Source: Pleurodeles waltl (lineage: Eukaryota; Chordata; Amphibia; Caudata; Salamandridae). From it: DNA of 64,000 bases. The stretch covers positions 348,434,027 through 348,498,026 of the forward strand of contig NC_090439.1 in the NCBI RefSeq assembly GCF_031143425.1, read 5' to 3'. Numbering within the stretch: position 1 is the first letter of the stretch; each line of letters begins with the position of its first letter. Shown here piece by piece: positions 44,740-54,060 of the stretch. A program made the position numbers and the translations under genes. The notes beneath the pieces were generated by a model. It searched no databases, was not told the DNA's origin, and was given only the letters and a program-made list of their open reading frames with translations.

Positions 44740-46186
44740 ATGGCTGAAACACCTAGAAAACGAAAACTAAAATTCTCTGAGAAGGAGCTGGAGGTGCTGA
44801 CAGAAGAATGCTGTCAGCACTATGATGAACTATTCGGAAAGGCAGCCCTCAATGTGCCAGAAGCCATCAAAAAACAACTCTGGCAGGAGATCCAAGAAAA
44901 AGTGAACTCCCTGGGGGTGAGCCACAGGAGTGTGGAAGAGATTAAAAAAAACGGTGGTATGACCTCCGCTCCCGGACCAAGGAGAGGGTGGCAGAAAGGC
45001 TCCAGGAGATGAGAGGCACAGGAGAGGGACCATCATCCGTACCACCACCCACACCCCTGGAAGAAAGGGTGGAGGAGACCCTGGAGCAGGAGACAGTGTC
45101 AGGATTTGGAGATCTGGACACCTCTGAGCCCACTACATCAACCGGTGAGTACCATGTGATATGCCTGTACCCCTATCAATGCCATACCCCCACCCACCAT
45201 GTACACAGAGGCATGCTCAACCAAGATAACTCCATTTCAGGGTAGCAAACACCAGAATGATGCATTATGGGAAATGTAGTCAAGTAGGCAGTTCATAGGC
45301 AAAGGTTTATTAGGAAGTGTGCAACAGATAGTAGACACTGACAGTCTGTTCCCCATGTCCCACAGGTCTCCCACAAGACACCACCACAAGCTACAGCAGC
45401 CAGCCCCATGAGGACAGCACAGGAGCTGCCACCACTCCCACCTGCACGACCAACACCATCCCTGTGATGTCCACACCTGCTGCAACTGTGTTTCAGGAGG
45501 CTGCGCCAGCAACAGGCAGGAGTGTCACAGTAGAGCACACAGGGCATCCACCACTGTGCAGGTGATGCAGGTACAGGAGAGCAGGGCTGCAGGCTGCGTG
45601 CGGCCGTCCATCTACCACCAACAGCAAGGCACAGCTGCTCCGTGGTCAGCGCCTGCAAAACAATATATTAGGGCGGATTAGTGGTGTGCTGCACCGCTTT
45701 GTCAGAAACAACGAGGCCAGCATGCAGCAGCTAAATTCCCGAATAGACGTGATTGCCACAAACACTGGGGACCTAGCCCTGTCCATGAGGGATCTGGTGG
45801 CAGGACTACTGGCACAGGGCGAGGGTGGGCGGCGCAGGGACCGTCAGCTGCTACAGAGGCTTGACAGGATGGCCACATCAATTGGCAGACTGGCTGTTAA
45901 CACCACTGGCCTGTCGAGAAGGAGAGTTGGCCTCCAAGTAGAAATGGGCCATTTTGCAGGGGATGTGGCTAGAGGCCTGGGCCGGATCACACACGTGATT
46001 GACTTAATGGAGGCACGGCATCTGTCCAGGGGCACAGGGGACACACCCCAGGACAGCGAGGAGGGCTCTACAGTGAGCAGTGTCTCTGCCAGTGACACTA
46101 GGGTGCTCCGGAGTGGGAGTACCAGGCAGAGCACTGCAGAACCACCAGGGACCAGCCAGGCTGGCAGAGGCCGCCGTAGGACATAG
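44740..46186 (+). pseudogene. SANT/Myb-like protein of the 3.5-kb Harbinger, frameshifted
   Basis: The first ATG (44740) opens 'MAETPRKRKLKFSEKELEVL' and a full first part of the SANT domain (KKQLWQEIQEKVNSLGV, RSVEEIKK). At the A-run 44944-44951 the frame changes. The continuation 'WYDLRSRTKERVAERLQE' is in another frame, so an indel lies in the homopolymer. A donor gtgagt at about 45144 ends exon 1, and an acceptor near 45365 opens exon 2. The C-terminal half is open from 45686 to 46186, with a helical segment (LHRFVRNNEASMQQLNSRID) and a basic end. The homopolymer shift could also be a sequencing error, in which case the gene would be close to intact. Confidence 0.65.
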
Positions 46187-46342
46187 ACAAAACCCTGTCC
46201 CTAATGTTGGGGCACATGACAGCAATGTGCCCCTTGCATGGTTTGCATTGAGATGACCATGAACAGTTAGTATTTGTAAATAGTTGTATTTCTGCACATA
46301 TTAAATTGTTTTTTTGTTCCACTTGACAAATGGAGTTTTTGG

Positions 46343-47536
46343 TCAGTAGGTGAGTATGGTTGAAGTTGACACGTACCTTCCAAAGTATTGGTTTGCGATG
46401 TGTTCCCGTCTCAGTCTGCCTTGATTAGCTATACTCCGATCCCCATGATGGCGATGTGGTTGCTCTTGCTCTTCATCCTCAGGATCTGAGTCTGCAGGGG
46501 TGAGAGGTAGTCCACGTCGGGTGGCAATATTGTGCAGGATGGCGCATGCAACAACAATTTTGAATGCTGTAATGGGGGTATACTGGAGGGCACCTCCACT
46601 GCGGTTGAGGCATCTGAATCTTGCTTTCAGTAATCCGAAGGTGCGTTCAATCAGGTTCCTGGTCCTCTTATGTGCACTGTTGTATCACCTCTCTGAATCA
46701 TTGCTGGGTGTTAAGAACGGAGTCATTACCCATGGCCGTAGAGCATATGCACTGTCACCTGTTGGGCACAAACATTACACTGTTAGAAAGTCCTGGTTGG
46801 TGTGCACAGTGACCTGTGTGTATGTCTGCAAGGTGTATGCAGCTCTACCTAGGAGGTATCCGTCTCCAAACTCCCCACGTTCCAGGCGTTGGTGTATCCC
46901 ACTGTGCCTAACAATGTAGGAGTCATGGGTACTGCCTGGAAATTTCACGACAATGTCAGTGATGACATAATGGGCGTCACAAGCAACCTGAATATTGAGT
47001 GAGTTTCTGTTGCAGAACAGATGTTCCAGGTTTGCAGGGGGGCATATTTGAATATGTGTCCCATCTACACATCCTATGACATGGGGAAAGTTGGCAATCC
47101 GGTAAAAGTCCAGCTTGGTGCTGTTAATTTCTGCCTCATTCCTCGGTAGGTATATGAAGTGAGACATGTGTGTGAGTATGGCATCTAGGAAGGCCTTGAG
47201 GAACCTTGACACTGCACTTTGAGATACCCCACCTGCCACAGCAATGACCCCCTGATAGCTCCCTGAGGCCAAGAGGTGCAGTGAGCATAGCACTTGCACA
47301 TGCGTAGGGATGGCGCAGCCGCGCAGAGTCTGGTGTTCTAGCTGTGGTTTTAGTAATTCAATTAATTCTAGTATGGCTGCGCTGCTAAGGCGGTATTTAT
47401 TGTATATCTCTTCCTCAGTTTGCTGGAAAAGAGTCTGCCTTGTTCTATAAATCTTCTCCTGTCTGTGGCTCCTCCTCCTCCTCTGCTGGGTTGAGTGGAC
47501 TCTCCTCCTCACTGCTATCAGGTATATCTCTGCCAT
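46343..47536 (-). pseudogene. HARBI1-like DDE transposase, two exons, one premature stop
   Basis: Exon 1 (47536-46849) encodes the N-terminal helices, a helix-turn-helix-like part (VSQSAVSRFLKAFLDAI) and two catalytic Asp motifs, GCVDGTHI and PGSTHDSYI. A donor in 'cctaggtagag' leads through a 90-bp intron (46848-46759) to exon 2 (46758-46343). Joining in that phase restores the family's G-D-S-x-Y box across the junction. Exon 2 carries the catalytic Glu in NLIERTFGLLKAR. A TGA at 46687-46685 interrupts exon 2 just upstream of that Glu, probably from a CGA codon. The enzyme would cut and paste the element. Confidence 0.8.
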
Positions 47537-47872
47537 CTTGAGTAACCCAGATGCCTTCTGGGTCTCCTTTTATACTTTGGTAATGATTACCACCTGCTCA
47601 GAGTTAGTGGTGAATGGGACATGCAAACTGGGCTTTTTGCGACTAGTCGCAATTTGCGAGTTGCAATTGCATATGGTTTGCGACTCGCAAATTGCGACTT
47701 CCTATTTGCGGGTCGCAAAATGGGGTTGCAAATTTTGCGAGTCGGTAACGGCTCGCATCGCTTTTTGCGAGTAGGAAATGGGATTTTTGCATCCCATTTC
47801 CGATTTTGCACAGTCGCAAATAGCGATTCGGGCCATTTGCGACTCGCAAAACTTTGCTACATCTGGCCCATG

Positions 47873-48029
47873 GTCTTTTTGCATGAGGACAAGAAAATAA
47901 TCTGAACGTTTTCTGGAACACAATAGGAGTTGTATTAAGGGACTTATGCACATATAATGTAACATCTAGAATTTTAACTCTTGGTTTTAAATGCAGAAAC
48001 ATGAATAGCGCACATTGCTGATTTCAACA
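47873..48029. other. Right flank of the Harbinger, no gene seen
   Basis: Short AT-rich flank continuing the sequence interrupted at 44329. Confidence 0.35.
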
Positions 48030-48450
48030 AGAATATGCAAATGCCATGAAATGATCGCGCACACTGCAAGCGATCTGAAACATCAAGTTTTTATTTGCGG
48101 GAATGAATCAAGCGTCTTGCCGATTCAAATGCCACCTTGTAAATGCCAAGAAATGGTTATGCACAATGAGTATCAGGAGTTAAACACAAGGAATGAATCG
48201 CGCGTCTTGCCGATTCAAATGCCACCATGCAAATGCCATGAAATGGTTGCGCACAATGAGTATCAAGAGTTAAACACAAGGAATGAATCGCGCGTCTTGC
48301 CGATTCGAATGCCACCATGTAAATGCCATGAAATGGTTGCGCACAATGAACATCAAGAGTTAAACACGAGAAATGAATCCCATGTCCTGTTGATTCGAAT
48401 GCCACCATGTAACTGCCAAGAAATGGTAGCGCACATTCACACGCACAAGG
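48030..48450 (+). repeat. 90-bp minisatellite with frame-preserving unit
   Basis: 'aatgaatc' marks unit starts at 48102, 48192, 48282 and 48372, an exact 90-bp period, with a half unit before. Because 90 is a multiple of three, one plus-strand frame (48015-48593) stays open. It encodes a 30-residue repeat with the core MPPCKCHEMVAHNEYQEL. I recognise no domain and there is no independent evidence of translation. Confidence 0.9.
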
Positions 48451-48670
48451 TAAATTCTCTCAACATGAAAATTAGGCCCAAGAACTCGAATGCCTCTGAA
48501 AACGGGATTGGGGTCCCAGCCCGACCTCCGTCTTACCGCCCTGATCAAGGATCACCAATACAAGGAAGGGCAAGGCCTGGAAGATCAAAGTAGGCCTCCA
48601 GGAGCTCAGGAAGTTGCTGCTGCTCTGCACCGGGACCTCTGAATAGTGAGCACGTGGAGCTGGGCTGGCT
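48451..48670 (-). other. Non-coding segment downstream of a minus-strand TATA box
   Basis: GC-richer sequence between the minisatellite and a TATA box. If that promoter is real, this would be the 5' part of its transcript. No ORF of interest on the minus strand. Confidence 0.3.
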
Positions 48671-48681
48671 CCCTTATATAG
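48671..48681 (-). promoter_or_regulatory. TATA box on the minus strand
   Basis: The minus strand reads 'ctatataaggg', a good TATA consensus, inside a GC-richer stretch ('gggctgggctagact' upstream, 'ccagcccagctccacgtg' downstream). Transcription would run left through the 90-bp minisatellite. It could belong to an unrecognised LTR. Confidence 0.4.
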
Positions 48682-48879
48682 AGTCTAGCCCAGCCCACAA
48701 ACCACACCCAGTCATGCTGCAGAGAAAGCTTCTAGAAGGCCCTGGAAATGGACCACACCCTGACACACTCTGAAAACCTGCAGCAATACATTGCAAATGA
48801 ACAATATTTATAAGCACCTTGAATATATGTCTTCCGTATTAAACTCTGCAATGCAAAAGGTTAAACAACAGCATATCGC

Positions 48880-49065
48880 ATGAATTATGTTATCTCATAA
48901 GTGCTAGGTTTCTGCATTCCAGTCCCCGTAGAGCGCGCACTGCCCTGATGTTGACATAGTCCAAGGGAATTGAGCCCAAGGCCCGCCGAGATGGGAATTG
49001 AACCCTGGTCAGATCTCTGTATGAGGGTCTACCGCTCTTACCACTGTGCCACATTTCTCCACCTC
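48880..49065 (-). repeat. tRNA-derived SINE
   Basis: On the minus strand an RNA polymerase III A box, TGGCACAGTGG (49051-49041), and a B box, GGTTCAATTCC (49004-48994), are spaced as in a tRNA. The surrounding head resembles a tRNA without forming a convincing cloverleaf. A non-tRNA body follows to about 48880. The right edge of the body and the family are unknown. Confidence 0.65.
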
Positions 49066-49434
49066 TGTTGGTGACATGCACTCTTCACTGACACACTGTT
49101 AATCTTACCACTATGGACAGCAATTGTCTCTCACTACTCAATTGGCAATTCACGTTCCTCTGCACTGAATAACACTTCAACTCAGCATGTCAAAATTTAT
49201 GTCCCTCAACCTTGCACTTGTGTTGCATCACAAAAGAATGCTTTACATTAATCGGGTCACAGACCTGAACTATCTAAATACTGCACTACAGCACTTTAAA
49301 ATAAACAGCACCTACACACCCACTTTGTCTCTGTGTAATGTGACACATCTACTTTGCTGGAGATTTTTGATGCATGTAACAAGTGTCAATACCACAGTGC
49401 AGAAATAATGTGGGCAGATATCTACGCACAAGGG
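49066..49434. other. Unassigned DNA, no gene seen
   Basis: No recognisable repeat terminus or coding motif. Confidence 0.35.
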
Positions 49435-50397
49435 CCCTGATTTTTACTTTTTCTGTGCTGCATTTGCGTATTTTGTTAAGAAAAAGCAGCGCAAACTTAC
49501 AAAATATCATGGAATATTGCAAGTTTGTGCTGCTTTTGTATCACAAAGTTAGGCAAATGCAGTGCAATAATAGTATCATTCGGGGCCAAGGTATCTACAC
49601 AATACCAATGCTGGCCACATCCCCTACAAGCAAGTCATTGGGTATGTGACATATGCTTTAAAACATACATGCCTCACCCACAACATACAGCAGGAATGGC
49701 TGTGTAAGAGTGTTTGGCCAATAACGTCAGCTGGGAGTACAAGTAAAACACATAGGTGTGAAATGTGTATACTTGTCCTCATCGGAAATCGACACTACTC
49801 AGTTTAGCAGTGTTGACATGAACTTCAGGCTGCAGGCAAATGTCCCACAGTGCCCAACATTCCAACACAGGACCCAAACAATGACAGCCTTAAAAACACA
49901 CCTACCTGTCCAATACATGGGAACCATAGTCACGTTGAGTGGTGGGTACAATGGATGGCAGATGCATTGAGATTTAGATTTGTTATAGCTGCCAGTGTGA
50001 CAGCTCAGTTGGAAGTGGAAATTAACACGTTAAGAGAGGGATGTGGATGTGGATGTGGATGCAGGACGGAATACACAGGCCAACAGACAATTGGCACTGT
50101 ACATTCATGCAAAGACCCTGAGCCCAAGCATATGAGACATGCAGTAAGGGAGTACCTAAATCATTAATAACTATGTACAAAACACAACTTAAAACTATGT
50201 AACACACCTATACTAACCTAAATTATACTAAATATACATTACCCACAACTAGCCCTAACTACTCTATGCTAAGCTTACTTACCACATTTAACAAAACACT
50301 CTAAACAATCACCCCCCACCCCCTTTATATGACGAGACACATGTAGGACAACATATACTAACCTAAACATATACAGTACTAACTAATACTAAACACA

Positions 50398-50455
50398 CAT
50401 ATATATATATATATATATTTTTTTTTTATATATATGTATATATAAAAAAAAAAAT
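50398..50455. repeat. AT microsatellite with foldback potential
   Basis: (AT)n then a T-run, then (AT)n and an A-run. The two halves can pair. Confidence 0.85.
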
Positions 50456-50646
50456 TAATACACAAAAGCCCCAACAGAAAACAGACAACCCACAAACATG
50501 TAATAATATGAACCCCCCCAACCTACTTATCCTATCTAAACTACTACCCTACTCTAACCTATCATTAAAACTCCTTAACCCACTAAAAACCAGGAAGAGG
50601 AATGAGGAGGAAGGGGACTGAATTAGGGGTGAGAGGAAGCAAGAGT

Positions 50647-50781
50647 TCAGAGGTTTGCCCTCCTCAGTGACTTAATAACTTTGAGCTTCCGGGTATTTTT
50701 GTCCATGTCCCTCTGTATAATGTCAAGCTTTCTCAACACCTTTCTCATGTCCCTCTGGAGCTCGGAAATTGAGGCCATGTC
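50647..50781 (-). pseudogene. C-terminal coiled-coil end of a Harbinger SANT protein
   Basis: The minus strand is open from the LTR junction at 50781 to a stop at 50649-50647. It encodes 44 residues with heptad spacing, for example 'ISELQRDMRKVLRKLDIIQ' and then 'RDMDKNTRKLKVIKS'. The pattern matches the C-terminal helices of the other SANT accessory proteins here. The N-terminal part, with the SANT domain, is missing because a 6-kb LTR element is inserted in the codon run. Confidence 0.55.
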
Positions 50782-53700
50782 TGTGAGAAAGTAGCCTCTT
50801 TCTAGCCTTGTTACCCCCACTTTTGACCTGTTTGTGAGTGTATGTCAGGGTGTTTTCACTGTCTCACTGGGATCCTGCTAGTCAGGGCCCAGTGCTCATA
50901 GTGAAAACCCTATGTTTTCAGTATGTTTGTCATGTGTCACTGGGACCCTGCTAGTCAGGACCCCAGTGCTCATAAGTTTGTGACCTATATGTATGGGTTC
51001 CCTGTGTGATGCCTAACTGTCTCACTGAGGCTCTGCTAACCAGAACCTCAGTGGTTATGCTCTCTGTGTGCAAATTGTCACTAACAGGTTAGTGACCAAT
51101 TTCACCAATTAATATTGGCATACTGGAACACCCTTATAATTCCCTAGTATATGGTACTGAGGTACCCAGGGTATAGGGGTTCCAGGAGATCCCTATGGGC
51201 TGCAGCATTTCTTTTGCCACCCATAGGGAGCTCTGACAATTCTTACACAGGCCTGCCATTGCAGCCTGAGTGAAATAATGTCCACGTTATTTCACAGCCA
51301 TTTACCACTGCACTTAAGTAACTTATAAGTCACCTATATGTCTAACCTTTACCTGGTAAAGGTTGGGTGCTAAGTTACTTAGTGTGTGGGCACCCTGGCA
51401 CTAGCCAAGGTGCCCCCACATTGTTCAGGGCAAATTACCCGGACTTTGTGAGTGCGGGGACACCATTACACGCGTGCACTATACATATGTCACTACATAT
51501 GTATAGCGTCACAATGGTAACATTCTGGCATTGGGGAGACAATTCCATGATCCCCCGAGTCTCTAGCACAGACCCGGGTACTGCCAAACTACCTTTCCTG
51601 GGGTTTCACTGCAGCTGCTGCTGCTGTCAACCCCTCAGACAGGTTTCTGCCCTCCTGGGGTCCAGCCAGGCTTGGCCCAGGAAGGCAGAACAAAGGACTT
51701 CCTCAGAGAGAGGGTGTTACACCCTCTCCCTTTGGAAAAAGGTGTCAGGGCTGGGGAGGAGTAGCCTCCCCCAGCCTCTGGAAATGCTTTGATGGGCACA
51801 GATGGTGCCCATCTCTGCATAAGCCAGTCTACACTGGTTCAGGCATCCCCCAGCCCTGCTCTGGCGCGAAACTGGACAAAGGAAAGGGCAGTGACCACTC
51901 CCCTGACCTGCACCTCCCCTGGGAGGTGCCCAGAGCTCCTCCAGTGTGCCTCAGACCTCTGCCATCTTGGAAACAGAGGTGCTGCTGGCACACTGGACTG
52001 CTCTGAGTGGCCAGTGCCAGCAGGTGACGTCAGAGACTCCTTCTGATAGGCTCTTACCTGTGTTGCTAGCCTATCCTCCTTCCTAAGTAGCCAAACCTCC
52101 TTTTCTGGCTATTTAGGGTCTCTGCTTTGGGGAATTTTTTAGATAACGAATGCAAGAGCTCATCAGAGTTCCTCTGCATCTCTCTCTTCACCTTCTGCCA
52201 AGGAATCGACCGCTGACTGCTCTGGATGCCTGCAAAACCGCAACAAAGTAGCAAAGACGACTATTGCAACCTTGTATCGCTGATCCGGCCGCCTTCTCAA
52301 CTGTTTTCCTGGTGGTGCATGCTGTGGGGGCAGTCTGCCTCCTCTCTGCACTAGAAGCTCCGAAGAAATCTCCCGTGGGTCGACGGAATCTTCCCCCTGC
52401 AACCGCAGGCACCAAAAGACTGCATCACTGGTCCTCTGGGTCCCCTCTCAGCACGATGAGCGTGGTCCCTGGAAGTCAGCAACTCTGTCCAAGTGACTCC
52501 CACAGTCCAGTGACTCTTCAGTCCAAGTTTGGTGGAGGTAAGTCCTTGCCTCCCCACGCTAGACTGCATTGCTGGGTACCGTGTGATTTGCAGCTGCTCC
52601 GGCTCCTGTGCACTTTTCCAGGATTTCCTTTGTGCACAGCCACGTCTGGGTCCCCAACACTCTAACCTGCAGTGCACGACCTCCTGAGTTGTCCTCCGGC
52701 GTCGTGGGACCTTCTTTTATGACTTCGGTTGAGCTCCAGTTCACTCTTCTTCGTAGTGCCTTTTCTGGCACTTCTGTGGGGGCTGCTTGCTTCTGAGTGG
52801 GCTCTTTGTCTTCCTGGACGCCCCCTCTGTCTCCTCACGCAATTGACGACATCCTGGTCCCTCCTGGGCCACAGCAGCATCCAAAAACCCTAACTGTGAC
52901 CCTTGCAGCTAGCAAGGCTTGTTTGCGGTCTTTCTGCATGGGAACACCTCTGCAAGCTTCTTCACGACGTGGGACATCCATCCTCCAGAGGGGAAGTTCC
53001 TAGTCCTCTTCGTTCTTGCAGAATCCACAGCTTCTACCATCCGGTGGCAGCTTCTTTGCACCCACAGCTGGCATTTCCTGGGCATCTGCCCACTCCCGAC
53101 TTGAGTGTAACTCTTGGGCTTGATTCCCTTGTTCCACAGGTACTCTCGTCTGGAAATCCATCATTGATGCATTGCTGGTGTTGGTCTTCCTTGCAGAATT
53201 CCCCTATCACAACTTCTGTGCTCTCTGGGGAACTTAGGTGCACTTTGCACCCACTTTTCAGGGTCTTGGGGTGGGCTATTTTTCTAACCCTCGCTGTTTT
53301 CTTACAGTCCCAGCGATCCTCTACAAGCTCACATAGGTTTGGGGTCCATTCGTGGTTCGCATTCCACTTCTAGAGTATATGGTTTGTGTTGCCCCTATAC
53401 CTATGTGCTCTCATTGCAATCTATTGTGACTGTACATTGCTTGCATTGCTTTCTATTGCTATTACTGCATAATTTTTGTATTGTGTACATACATCTTGTC
53501 TATATTTGCTATCCTCATACTGAGGGTACTCACTGAGATACTTTTGGCATATTGTCATAAAAATAAAGTACCTTTATTTTTAGTATATCTGTGTATTGTG
53601 TTTTCTTATGATATTGTACATATGACACTAGTGGTATAGTGGGAGCTTTGCATGTCTCCTAGTTCAGCCTAAGCTGCTCTGCTAAGCTACCCTTTTCTAT

Positions 53701-53785
53701 CAGCCAAAGCTGCTAGACACCTCTTTTATGCTAATAAGGGATACCTGGACCTGGTGCACACTACAAAGCAAGCCAGCCTCCTACA
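50782..53785 (+). repeat. 5' LTR of the second Gag-protease element
   Basis: About 3.0 kb, clearly homologous to the LTRs at 32947 and 39030 in reverse orientation but visibly more diverged from them than they are from each other. AATAAA at 53562-53567 is the likely polyadenylation signal. Confidence 0.9.
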
Positions 53786-53810
53786 TTGGTTGGGCAGCGG
53801 TGGGATAAGT
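53786..53810 (+). other. Primer-binding-site region
   Basis: 'ttggttgggcagcggtggga' follows the LTR end directly and matches the same position in the other two LTR elements. Confidence 0.55.
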
Positions 53811-54060
53811 ACGTGCAACTACTTACCACTTTGTCATTTTGTACTTTTCATAAGAGAAAAATATACAAAACAAGTTCAGTGTATGTACACCTAACCAAAA
53901 AGTTTTGCTTTTCTTCTCTTACTCCTTTGCTAAGTGCTGAAAAGTACCTCTAAAACTTTCAAAAAGTTTCTTAAAAGTTGAAAAAGTTTTTTTTTCTTCT
54001 GTTCTTTAAAAAGTTCTGAAACTTTTTCTTTCTTTTTCTGCCCCTTAAACCTGTTCTATC

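Larger units (their letters stand above)
44330..47869 (+). mobile_element. Two-gene Harbinger transposon, 3540 bp, nearly intact
   Basis: Terminal inverted repeats are 'gggccagatgtag' and 'ctacatctggccc', with ATG duplicated at 44327-44329 and 47870-47872. Both subterminal regions (44350-44560 and 47640-47860) are dense in 'gcgactcgcaa'-type motifs and their complements, likely protein binding sites. It encodes a SANT/Myb-like protein (plus) and a two-exon transposase (minus), convergently. Few disabling mutations are seen: a frameshift in the SANT gene and one stop in transposase exon 2. Confidence 0.9.
49435..50781 (-). mobile_element. Harbinger-type fragment cut by an LTR element
   Basis: The left end 'gggccctgatttttac', followed by 'gctgcatttgcg', has the style of Harbinger termini in this window. 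The right end carries the 3' part of a minus-strand coiled-coil protein like the SANT accessory proteins. The element is interrupted at 50782, and its other half should lie beyond the window. Confidence 0.5.

Noticed and set aside
48990..49060. Functional tRNA gene
   Set aside because: A and B boxes are present, but I could not form a convincing acceptor stem or cloverleaf, and a SINE body follows.
49850..50167. Plus-strand frame with a Cys-Gly run
   Set aside because: The Cys-Gly run comes from a short ggatgt repeat, no domain is recognisable, and the surrounding element is oriented on the other strand.
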